Positions 1 through 7,821 of a stretch of DNA of 64,000 bases are shown one piece after another. Positions within the stretch are counted from its first letter, which is position 1. Each line of letters starts with the position of its first letter. The DNA comes from CAZPBN01 sp964584935 (GTDB lineage: Bacteria; Acidobacteriota; Aminicenantia; Aminicenantales; Aminicenantaceae), in NCBI GenBank assembly GCA_964584935.1, contig CAZPBN010000010.1, positions 37,472 through 101,471 of the forward strand. Direction: 5' to 3'. The position numbers and the translations under genes were made by a program. A model generated the notes under the pieces. The model was given only the letters and a program-made list of their open reading frames with translations. It did not search any database and had not been told where the DNA came from.

Positions 1-424
1 CCAGAGAAGTCCCCAGTCTCTTTAGTTGATCAATAATGACTCCTCCATATTTTTCTTTCCAATTCCAGGCACGTTTCAGGAACTCTTTGCGTCCGATTTC
101 TTCCTTGGACATTCCTTCTTTGGCAAGATTCTGTTCGATGACGTTATGAACAGCAATGCTGGCGTGGTCTGTTCCAGGAAGCCATAAGGTGTTATAGCCC
201 CTCATTTTCTTCCACCGCATAATGATATCCGGGAGCGTGAAACACAGAGCATGTCCAATATGAAGGGAACCTGTGACATTTGGAGGCGGGAGTACCATGG
301 AATATTTTTTCTTAGAAGAATTGGTTTCTGGTTTGAAAATGTGGTTCTTAACCCAGAATTCCGTCCATTTTTTTTCGACAGGTTTGGGATTGTAACTTTT
401 TTCAAGTGTGTCTTTTGTTTCCAT
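1..424 (-). CDS. valS: Valyl-tRNA synthetase, N-terminal part (runs off window)
   Basis: Charges tRNA-Val with valine in the cytoplasm. Translating the minus strand from the ATG at 422-424 gives METKDTLEKSYNPKPVEKKW, then PPPNVTGSLHIGHALCFTL, which is the class I HIGH signature (HIGH within residues 48-60) in its valine-enzyme context, then LPGTDHASIAV. About 141 residues lie in the window; the gene continues past position 1 with no stop. The N-terminal valS hallmarks leave little doubt over the identity. No strong ribosome binding site is visible before the ATG. The next gene leftward on the same strand cannot be seen. Confidence 0.95.
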   Translation of the reverse strand, partial: METKDTLEKSYNPKPVEKKWTEFWVKNHIFKPETNSSKKKYSMVLPPPNVTGSLHIGHALCFTLPDIIMRWKKMRGYNTLWLPGTDHASIAVHNVIEQNLAKEGMSKEEIGRKEFLKRAWNWKEKYGGVIIDQLKRLGTSL

Positions 425-485
425 AATTGATTCCTAATAGTTTATATGAAAATTTGAATACTTGAATGAAGAAATGACCGTTATT

Positions 486-1361
486 TCAATCCATTGCCAC
501 TTCAAGAGGACTTGTCAATACACTGTAGCTTTCTTCGAGCTGCCTGCGGAAAGGCCTGAGTGAATTTTCAATCACTTCAGGTAATCCATCCTGCCAGGGT
601 ATGCGGAGACGATCATATTCCATAGCATTGATTTCTTCTTTGAGTGTTTCTCTCCATTCTTTTTTATTCTTTAATGTATAGTCGCTGTTTAATTCTTTAA
701 GCTGATTGTGCATCATAGGCAGAATAATATGATGGATGCGTCTGGTTACGTGCTCTTTCCGTTCTTCCATAATCTCGTTTTCGTTGCGGAATGTGATGGT
801 GTTGTTTGATTCAAGAATTTGAAAATCGGGTCCGTCTTCAGGCGATTTGTTCAGCCAGCTATAATAGGAAATGATATAGATATAATAATATTCTCCCAGT
901 CCCATTCCTGCCTCAAGCAAGGCTTGATTGCGGTTTTTAAAGAATTCAGCAATTTCCGGAAGTAGACCAAATCCGATCCTGACCATCTTAAAAACATTTT
1001 TCGAAGTTTTGACATCAATATCTTCGGGCGAAGTTCCTGGAGACAAAGCAGCAAGTGATTTCTCAAGACTTTCCCTTTGCTGGGAAAAAGATTTTCTTGC
1101 CGATATAAAAAGCTTTATTCTGTACCGATCGATGGATCCATCAGCCTCAGGAGTGTATTCTCTAATCTCTCCGTATTTTTCAGTGATTTCACTCATCATC
1201 ACTTCTGTATTTTCAAATTGATTAACGAGGTTCTTGATGTAGGAAACGCCACCGATGATTAGAATAATAACGATCAAAAAGACGGCACCGCATCCGATTC
1301 CGCATCCGATAAACCATTTCTTTTTAGAACTGGAAGATTTGTTTTGATTGGTTTCAGTCAT
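486..1361 (-). CDS. Membrane-anchored protein of unknown function
   Basis: A 291-residue protein that I do not recognise. A basic, Ser/Lys-rich N-terminus (residues 1-16) is followed by one Cys/Gly-rich hydrophobic segment at about residues 17-43, so the rest probably lies outside the membrane as a mostly helical charged domain. There is no lipobox. The ATG has a good ribosome binding site (AGGAGG, plus-strand cctcct at 1368-1373). It lies upstream of valS on the same strand with a 61-base gap, so co-transcription is possible. No catalytic motif is visible. It may be a secreted or envelope-facing protein found only in this lineage. Confidence 0.7.
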   Translation of the reverse strand: MTETNQNKSSSSKKKWFIGCGIGCGAVFLIVIILIIGGVSYIKNLVNQFENTEVMMSEITEKYGEIREYTPEADGSIDRYRIKLFISARKSFSQQRESLEKSLAALSPGTSPEDIDVKTSKNVFKMVRIGFGLLPEIAEFFKNRNQALLEAGMGLGEYYYIYIISYYSWLNKSPEDGPDFQILESNNTITFRNENEIMEERKEHVTRRIHHIILPMMHNQLKELNSDYTLKNKKEWRETLKEEINAMEYDRLRIPWQDGLPEVIENSLRPFRRQLEESYSVLTSPLEVAMD

Positions 1362-1808
1362 ATGCTTCCTCCTATGGGTTAACCAAAGCCTGTTTTTTTA
1401 AAATAAAATCCGGACATTGCTAATGATATGGCAATACCCAATAAATGAAGACGTCTTGCCAGTGTCCAGAAAAAAAATCTTAAGCACTGAAATAGCTCTT
1501 TTCCTTTTATGTCCGGAAACCGTAGATTTTTATTGCCCGCATCAAATTTTTAGGAACCATGCTCCATATTATTCAGAATCATAATATTATCATATTTTTA
1601 AAATTTTTATTAGATGTTTTAATGGTTTTTTTTCATTCTGCTTTCATTTGGATTTTGTGATGGTTCGCACTTTTCCATTGTTTCACAAAGATTGAATAAG
1701 GCTTTCCAGAAAGTCTCGCCTTGTGCGTATTTTGATAAGTCCTCGTTGAAAGGAATGCAGGAATTTTTATGAACAAGGCTCCAGAATACATGTTTATTCA
1801 TTACCGCA
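1362..1808. other. Non-coding stretch, nothing assigned
   Basis: This AT-rich interval has no open frame with protein-like composition. A 60-codon minus-strand frame (1619-1801) looks like chance. The stretch just before 1809 could hold the decayed front of the methyltransferase remnant, but I could not read it in any frame. Confidence 0.4.
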
Positions 1809-2090
1809 ATGATATCTCAAATTAAGAATTTATTGAAAGAAGCTGAACTTAAGGATATTGTTGCAAAGACTTACAAAACAAGTGCTTTGCATCAATGGAT
1901 GAGTGAAATGAGACAAATGAATCCCAAGGATTACCTGGGGGCATGGGGAAAATTTTTTACTCTTTGTTTTAAAAACCCTCAAGTCAAAAAGTGGATTAAG
2001 GAAATATCTGTTCCCCCAAAAAGCATTTTTAAACTATTTAAATATTTTGGATATGGATTGTACACTGGCAGGAAAGAGAGACTCTCTTAA
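1809..2090 (+). pseudogene. C-terminal remnant of a SAM-dependent methyltransferase
   Basis: The 93-residue product resembles only the last part of class I SAM-dependent methyltransferases of the UbiE/MerR-cluster kind: an LLKEAELKDIVAKTYKT strand-helix, then a helical cap and a PPKSIFKLFKYFGYGLYTGRK-like tail. The SAM-binding glycine loop and motifs I-III, which would need about 150-180 residues upstream, are missing. The ATG at 1809 has no ribosome binding site. I read it as a truncated gene. The family call rests on recalled tail similarity and is moderate. Confidence 0.5.
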
Positions 2091-2315
2091 TTGTTTAGGG
2101 TGAATTTCCCCCTAGACAAGCATCCTGAGAATTTCTGAAGAAGGGATTTCTTAAAACCCGTCACTTTTCTAACCCAGGCTCCCTTAATGCTCATTGATGC
2201 ACTTAGGGCTGAGTGTTAAATTCAATCATCTTAAAACAGAAACGGATTGTATAAAGAGGTCGAATAAGGAATATTTTAAAATGGGACATTTGAGCATATC
2301 ACTTCATTCAACTAT

Positions 2316-3227
2316 TTACTCTTTGGTCATAATATCTTTGAGGGCTTCATCGATATCCCGGTATTGAAATTTAAAATCATTATCCAGAAGCTTTTGGGGA
2401 ATCACTCTTTGTCCTTTAAGGATAACAGAGCCAAATTCTCCCAGTCCAAGTTTCAATAAAAAACCTGGAGTTGGTAAAAAGGAAGGTTTACCAAGGACTT
2501 TTCCTAGAGAGTGAGCCAACTGTTTGTTTCGCACCGGATTTGGAGAGCACACATTGATCGGACCTGATATTTCTTGATTCTTTATCAAAAAAACAAAGGC
2601 TTCACAGAGATCCTTGATATGGATCCAGGAAAACCACTGTTTTCCATTTCCAATCGGTCCTCCAATATAGTATTTGAAAAGGGGAATCATCTGTCCGAGA
2701 GCGCCTCCTTTCTCACCCAGCACAATTCCGAATCTGTTGATCACAACCCGCGCTCTTTTTTCCTTTACTTTCAGTGCCTCTGATTCCCATCGCCGCGTCA
2801 CTCTGGCTAAAAAATCATCACCTGGGGGGGAATTTTCGTTTAATTTTTCATCTTTACAAAAGCCATAATATCCGACGGCTGAAGCGCTAAAAAGAATGAA
2901 TTTTTTTTTCAAATCAGAGGGAATTCCTTCAACAATATTTCTGGTGGTGTTGACCCTGCTTTCCAAAATAGCTTTTTTGTTTTTCCTCGTCCATCTGCTG
3001 AATATGTATGCCCCTGCCAGATTGATTGCTCCATCATATTTTTTAATCTCATTCTGCCAATTTCCTCTTTTTGTGGGGTCTCCTTGTAAAAAAGCAATCC
3101 CTGAATTTTCCTGCTCAGACTTTTTCTGCCTTCGTGTCAAAATAGTCAATTCATGTCCATCCTGAATCAACCGCAAGCTTAGATGTCTGCCCACAAAGCC
3201 TGTTCCTCCTGTGAGTAAAATTTTCAT
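2316..3227 (-). CDS. TIGR01777-family NAD(P)-dependent epimerase
   Basis: Extended short-chain dehydrogenase of the YfcH/TIGR01777 family, 303 residues, full length for the family. The N-terminal Rossmann fingerprint is GGTGFVGRHL (residues 7-16). The family signatures LFSASAVGYYG (around residue 112), NRFGIVLG and the WFSWIHIKDL block follow, with the DUF1731-type C-terminal part (GKPSFLPTPGFLLKLGLGE). The family is widespread in bacteria and its substrate is not established. The ATG has a GGGAGG-type ribosome binding site. It stands alone, with 225 bases to the methyltransferase remnant downstream and a long intergenic stretch upstream. Confidence 0.9.
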   Translation of the reverse strand: MKILLTGGTGFVGRHLSLRLIQDGHELTILTRRQKKSEQENSGIAFLQGDPTKRGNWQNEIKKYDGAINLAGAYIFSRWTRKNKKAILESRVNTTRNIVEGIPSDLKKKFILFSASAVGYYGFCKDEKLNENSPPGDDFLARVTRRWESEALKVKEKRARVVINRFGIVLGEKGGALGQMIPLFKYYIGGPIGNGKQWFSWIHIKDLCEAFVFLIKNQEISGPINVCSPNPVRNKQLAHSLGKVLGKPSFLPTPGFLLKLGLGEFGSVILKGQRVIPQKLLDNDFKFQYRDIDEALKDIMTKE

Positions 3228-3444
3228 TGGGATCCTCCCTTAAATATCGATTAATGGAAACAGATGAGGCTTTCTTTATAAAACAATTTTCATCAATTTT
3301 ATATGGTTCTTTCGGGATGCGTTAAAAAATGATAATAGACTTCAAAAAAAATGTCAATGAAATGAAAAATCTGGAGTCACTCTTTTTTTTATCATAATTT
3401 GAATAAATAATTAGTGTTATGAAGTTTGAGAGTAAAAGATTAGA

Positions 3445-3609
3445 GGATCAGGTTATATAAGTGAGAAAACTATTTGAAGGTTGATCAAGCATGGTTTATC
3501 GAATTGTAGAGACCGTTTCCCAAACGGTCCAATATAAAACCCGATACGGGGATCGGGCCCTACACGCTGAGGAAAATTCTTCGTGTTTTTGAACGCATTA
3601 ACCTGATCC
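3445..3609. repeat. Short inverted-repeat element with nested hairpins
   Basis: About 165 bases are bounded by perfect 11-base inverted ends, GGATCAGGTTA at 3445-3455 and TAACCTGATCC at 3599-3609. Inside lie a perfect dyad GACCGTTT-CCC-AAACGGTC near 3510-3528 and a second dyad CCCGAT-ACGGGG-ATCGGG near 3539-3556. No coding frame is present. The right-hand end with flank, CATTAACCTGATCCAT (3596-3611), recurs at 60972-60987. Related CCTGATCC/GGATCAGG arms occur at 24560-24603. This looks like a small non-autonomous, MITE- or REP-like element. Confidence 0.5.
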
Positions 3610-3664
3610 ATTTTACTATTATTATTCTATAAAGAAAAAATGGGGAACTTCTAAGCATTTTCCG

Positions 3665-3694
3665 TTGACTGGATGTGTTTCTTTCATGTAATAT
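3665..3694 (+). promoter_or_regulatory. Candidate sigma-70 promoter
   Basis: TTGACT at 3665-3670 and TAATAT at 3689-3694 are spaced by 18 bases, about 130 bases before the saccharopine dehydrogenase-like gene. This is a sequence match only. Confidence 0.4.
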
Positions 3695-3823
3695 GTTACT
3701 TTAAAAATTGAAGACAATTTAGGAAAGAAAGCGAAATTGGATGGCAGTAGACTAAAAAGGAAATTTCTTTCCTAATGGATTTTATCAATTAATCATAAAC
3801 AATTAAAAATATAGGAGGCTAAA

Positions 3824-5065
3824 ATAAATAAAATACTGATTTTTGGAGGTTCAGGGGGCATCGGCTCTGCTGTTGCCTGGGATTTGGCTAAAGATAATTC
3901 AATTGATACTATAGGAATTTCGGGAAGGCGGAAAGAAGCCCTGGAGAAGACAAAAGAGTGGATCGGGAGTGATAAGATCGTTGCGCATTCGCTGGATATT
4001 AACAATAAAGAAGAAGTCAAAGCTCTAATGAAGCAGTATGATGTGGGTGTTTTGACTCTTCCTAATCGGAAAACAAGTTATAAAGTGGTTCAATGTGCCA
4101 TAGAAGCAGGATTGAATATCGTTGACACGATTGAAGAGTTTCATCGAACTCCAGATCCCTATGAGACAGAGGGACTGGAAATTCCAGAAGGGATGAAATT
4201 AGAAGAATACGGCGAATGGCTTCACAAAAAAGCCCAGGAAAACGGAGTGACATTTGTTGATGGTATGGGATTTGCTCCTGGTCTGAGTAATATCACCACC
4301 GGAGATGGAATCAGAAAATTAGACAAAGCTGAGAAAGCCATAGCACGTGTGGGAGGCATTCCTTCTAAAGAAGCAGCTGCTCGCCATCCTTTGCGATATA
4401 TGATTACCTGGGCATTTGAACACGTTCTCAGGGAATATATGATTAAGTTGAATGTGATAAAAGATGGCAAGATTGTGGAGGTGAATGCGGCTTCTGATTT
4501 GGAGCGATTTCGATTTGATAAATTTGGGAAAGATGAGTGGTTGGAGTGTGCTGTAACTCCTGGAATGCCCAGTTTCCTTTTAACCAGACCCGATCTTAAA
4601 GAATTTGCTGAAAAAACAGTAAGATGGCCTGGCCACTGGCAGGGAGTTCAAACTTTGAAAGAATGCGGATTACTGGATTTGGAACCGGTTGAATTTCAAG
4701 GAACCACCATTGTTCCCAGAGAATTTCTTTTGTCCATGATTACCCCCCGGTTGATGCCTTCAGAGGGTGAGACCGATGTTTGTGTGATGTACAATACGGT
4801 CGAGGGAACAAAAAACGGTAAGAAAATGAGAATCGAATATTTTATGTGGGATGAAGCGGATACAGAAAATGGTATATCTTCCATGATGAGGGCAACGGGT
4901 TTTCCTATTGCCATTGCAGCCAGAATGGTTTTGAACGGAGAAATCGAAGAGAAAGGGATTGTCGCTCCAGAAGATGGGATTACAGGAGAACTCTATCAGA
5001 AATTTTTAAAAGAACTAGAACAAAGAAACATCAATGTCATCGAAGAAATAAAGGAAATTGAATAA
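3824..5065 (+). CDS. Saccharopine dehydrogenase-like NAD(P)-dependent oxidoreductase (non-ATG start)
   Basis: Soluble oxidoreductase of the saccharopine dehydrogenase/LYS9-like family, 413 residues from the start chosen here. The Rossmann loop GGSGGIGSA is encoded at about 3845-3871, before the first ATG/GTG/TTG in frame (TTG 3884). The true start must therefore lie upstream. A strong AGGAGG (3813-3818) stands five bases before an ATA codon at 3824, which I take as the start. The alternatives are a base error (ATG to ATA) or a rare CTG at 3836. The C-terminal domain carries the family's GMGFAPGLSN and TPGMPSFLL stretches. The alpha-oxoamine synthase-like gene follows 273 bases later on the same strand, so the pair may act in one amino-acid pathway. 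Substrate unknown. Confidence 0.8.
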   Translation: MNKILIFGGSGGIGSAVAWDLAKDNSIDTIGISGRRKEALEKTKEWIGSDKIVAHSLDINNKEEVKALMKQYDVGVLTLPNRKTSYKVVQCAIEAGLNIVDTIEEFHRTPDPYETEGLEIPEGMKLEEYGEWLHKKAQENGVTFVDGMGFAPGLSNITTGDGIRKLDKAEKAIARVGGIPSKEAAARHPLRYMITWAFEHVLREYMIKLNVIKDGKIVEVNAASDLERFRFDKFGKDEWLECAVTPGMPSFLLTRPDLKEFAEKTVRWPGHWQGVQTLKECGLLDLEPVEFQGTTIVPREFLLSMITPRLMPSEGETDVCVMYNTVEGTKNGKKMRIEYFMWDEADTENGISSMMRATGFPIAIAARMVLNGEIEEKGIVAPEDGITGELYQKFLKELEQRNINVIEEIKEIE

Positions 5066-5338
5066 AACGGGTAAGAGTATACCTGCTTGCCAAATTCTTT
5101 GAATTTCGAACAATTTCCTTATCTTATTTTTCTGTTTTTTTATAAGTCAAGAAGGGAGTTTTTTACCCTGATACTGACTACTTTTGAAAAGGCATAACAT
5201 CCTCATCCCATTTCTTTTTTGAAATTATTGAATTCCAGCTATATTTGCGAAACGTTCTTTTTTTAGTTAACATAAAAAAATACAGCTACTGAGATTTTTC
5301 TTTGTAGAGTCAATCAATATGAAGAGAGGTGAATCACG

Positions 5339-6571
5339 ATGTCCCTTCAAAAATTAGATTCTCTACTGAACCAAAATGTTGATCAATTAAAGAAGGAAGG
5401 GCGATCCAAAGACCCTGAGCGGGTGATCGTGGATTATATCCCGCCCAAAGATGAGAAGGGTTCCCGCTATAAGCTTCAGGGAAGTCAAATGGAATTCATT
5501 CGCATGAACACCAACAGTTATCTTTCTCTTTCTTATCATCCTGCCTTGATTGAAGCGGCTGATGAAGCGACTCAGAAATTCGGAGTGGGGCCGAGATCGG
5601 TAAGGTTTATTGACGGTACCTACATATATCATATTGAACTCGAAAAAAGGATTGCTCGATTCCTGGGCAAACCTTCTGCCAAGATTTTCAGTTCTGCTTA
5701 TATCTGCAACTGCGGACTGGCGTTGGCTTTGTCCAACGAACAGACTTACTGGATCGGAGATGAACTCAACCACAACAGCATCATCCGGGCTATGCGGATT
5801 GCCAATGTTCCTAAAGAGAATAAAGATATCTACCGCCACAATGATATGGATGATTTGAAGAGATGCCTGGAAGAGATTCCGGAGAATATGGATCGGGTGA
5901 TCGTTATTTTCGATGGTGTTTTCAGCATGCGCGGTGATTACGCTCCTATTGACCAGATTGTCAAAATTGTTGAGCCTTATGGGAAGAATTTTAAAGATGG
6001 AATCGTCACTGTGGTGGACGATTCTCATGGAGTGGGCGCTTTTGGAAAAACTGGTCGGGGCACTGCGGAATTCTGCGGAACTCAACCGGATATCATTGTG
6101 GGAACTTTCGGCAAAGCTTTTGGGGTGAACGGGGGATTTGTGGCTTCTAGCCAAACTGTTATTGAATTTATCCGTCAGAAAGCAGATACCTATATTTACA
6201 CCAATCCGATGGCAATAGCGGATTGTGCTGCAGCGAGAAAGTCAGTTGATATCTGTGATAGTCCTGAGGGATTGAAACGACTGAATGACTTAAAGGAAAG
6301 AATCCAGCAATTCCGAGGGGGCTTGAATAAGATGGAGTACGAATCTATCCCTGGATACCACCCTGTGATTCCGGTTTTAATCAGAGATACCCAGAAAACC
6401 CATGAATTTGTTCAATTTCTCTATGATAATGGTGTTTTGGTGGTGGGCTTGACATATCCAGTGGTCCCCAGAGGCGATGAGACCATTCGCTTCCAGATCA
6501 ATGCTGCCCACACCGAGAACGATGTGGATTATGTGCTTGGCGTGATGAACAATTTCAAATATAAACTTTGA
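5339..6571 (+). CDS. Alpha-oxoamine synthase family PLP enzyme (KBL/serine palmitoyltransferase-like)
   Basis: Fold-type I PLP enzyme of 410 residues that joins an amino acid to an acyl-CoA, as glycine C-acetyltransferase, 8-amino-7-oxononanoate synthase and serine palmitoyltransferase do. Visible family motifs are NTNSYLSLSYHP, FSSAYICNCGL, DELNHNSI, VVDDSHGVGAFG (PLP-ring Asp and His) and GTFGKAFGVNGGF with the Schiff-base lysine. The length suits the family. It starts at an ATG with GAGAGGTG before it. The neighbours are a dehydrogenase upstream and a PLP aminotransferase convergent downstream; no biotin or threonine dehydrogenase genes are adjacent, so the substrate stays open. The close KBL-like look suggests glycine or another small amino acid as substrate. 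Confidence 0.85.
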   Translation: MSLQKLDSLLNQNVDQLKKEGRSKDPERVIVDYIPPKDEKGSRYKLQGSQMEFIRMNTNSYLSLSYHPALIEAADEATQKFGVGPRSVRFIDGTYIYHIELEKRIARFLGKPSAKIFSSAYICNCGLALALSNEQTYWIGDELNHNSIIRAMRIANVPKENKDIYRHNDMDDLKRCLEEIPENMDRVIVIFDGVFSMRGDYAPIDQIVKIVEPYGKNFKDGIVTVVDDSHGVGAFGKTGRGTAEFCGTQPDIIVGTFGKAFGVNGGFVASSQTVIEFIRQKADTYIYTNPMAIADCAAARKSVDICDSPEGLKRLNDLKERIQQFRGGLNKMEYESIPGYHPVIPVLIRDTQKTHEFVQFLYDNGVLVVGLTYPVVPRGDETIRFQINAAHTENDVDYVLGVMNNFKYKL

Positions 6572-6625
6572 ATTGGGAAGAAATTGTACGAGCCTTTTTA
6601 ATTTTTCTCCAGATTATTATTTTCC

Positions 6626-7753
6626 TTAGAGTTTGGAGAGCTCAATATATTCTTCAAAACTTTCACCCACAAGTTTCAGGGCTTTTTTGAATTCATCTTC
6701 CTGTTGTCCCAGTCCGAAGCGAATATGGTGGTCAACGCCCAGTTGATCTCCCGGTTGTATCAATACACTTTTATCTTTTCGTATCTTGTGGGCAAGATCT
6801 GAGGAATTGATATCCAGATTGTAACTGGGGAAACAGATGGCACCCGCCTTTGGAGGGATGCATTCAAAGAGGTTTTTGAACTTTTTCATCCAAGAGTCAA
6901 GAATAGAGAAATTTCTTTTTATTATTCCACGGGTTCGTTCATATATTTTTGTTCTTACCTGAGTTTGGAGAGCAATGCGTGCGAGCCGGTCGCTCAATGC
7001 GCTGATGGCTATCGAAGTGTAGTCTTTGTAACTCCATAAATTCTGGATCAGATTTTCTGGTCCTGCTATCCAACCGACTCTTAGTCCAGGAAGTCCGTAT
7101 GATTTAGAGAGTCCGGAAACCACAATTGTTTTTTCATAGGTTCCGTAGAACGAAGGTGTTAAAGTGCCATTCAATTCGGCACCTTGATAAACCTCGTCAG
7201 ATATAAGCCAGGCATTGGCCCATTTTGCCAGGTCTAAAATCGTGTTGCGTGCGTCCTCATTGAGTTGGCTTCCGGTGGGATTGTTGGGATTAGTGATGGC
7301 AATGATTTTTGTGTTTTTTGTGATTGTTTTTTTCAAATCGTTGATATCAGGATTCCACTCAAGATTTTCCTTTAGATAAAATGTTTTCACATTTGCACCA
7401 AATCCTTCCATTAATCCGAATATTTGCATAAAGTTGGGAAGCATAAACACAGCTTCATCTCCTTTTTCTAAAAGATGCCAAATTAATAAAAAATTGGCTT
7501 CAATAGAACCGGTGGTGACCAGGATATTGTTTTTATGAATTTCAGGATAGAATTTTATGATTTCCTCTTTCAATTCGGGTGTTCCATCTGTTTGAATATA
7601 ACCAAGTTTTGTGCGTAAGATTTTTTTGATGTCGTCTTCATCAGACAGTTCTTCAAAAGTGAGTGGATGAACACCGCTTTCCGACATGTTATAATGGACT
7701 TGGTGTTCCCATTTTGATTGCCATCGCTCCAGTTCAAAATCTCGAATTTTCAT
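6626..7753 (-). CDS. Class I/II PLP-dependent aminotransferase
   Basis: 375-residue fold-type I aminotransferase. NPNNPTGSQL carries the substrate/PLP Asn, LISDEVYQGAEL the PLP-ring Asp and Tyr, SGLSKSYGLPGLRVGW the Schiff-base Lys, and HHIRFGLGQ the C-terminal carboxylate-binding Arg. All are present, so it should be active. The short N-terminus and the VYQG motif recall aspartate- or capreomycidine-synthase-like branches rather than classical AspC, but I cannot fix the substrate. It converges with the oxoamine synthase gene (54-base gap, no clear terminator) and follows dnaE on the same strand with 68 bases between. Confidence 0.85.
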   Translation of the reverse strand: MKIRDFELERWQSKWEHQVHYNMSESGVHPLTFEELSDEDDIKKILRTKLGYIQTDGTPELKEEIIKFYPEIHKNNILVTTGSIEANFLLIWHLLEKGDEAVFMLPNFMQIFGLMEGFGANVKTFYLKENLEWNPDINDLKKTITKNTKIIAITNPNNPTGSQLNEDARNTILDLAKWANAWLISDEVYQGAELNGTLTPSFYGTYEKTIVVSGLSKSYGLPGLRVGWIAGPENLIQNLWSYKDYTSIAISALSDRLARIALQTQVRTKIYERTRGIIKRNFSILDSWMKKFKNLFECIPPKAGAICFPSYNLDINSSDLAHKIRKDKSVLIQPGDQLGVDHHIRFGLGQQEDEFKKALKLVGESFEEYIELSKL

Positions 7754-7821
7754 GGAATCTCCTTTTTCCCTGTTTTATTTATTAAAATTTGACAGATAGA
7801 GTAATCCCACTTTTTTGTCAA

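Noticed and set aside
1619..1801. A 60-codon minus-strand frame
   Set aside because: No ribosome binding site, no family resemblance, and it backs directly onto the methyltransferase remnant.
5387..6154. A 255-codon open frame on the minus strand
   Set aside because: It is the antisense of the alpha-oxoamine synthase gene, which has all its catalytic motifs on the plus strand; the frame has no ribosome binding site and no recognisable motif.
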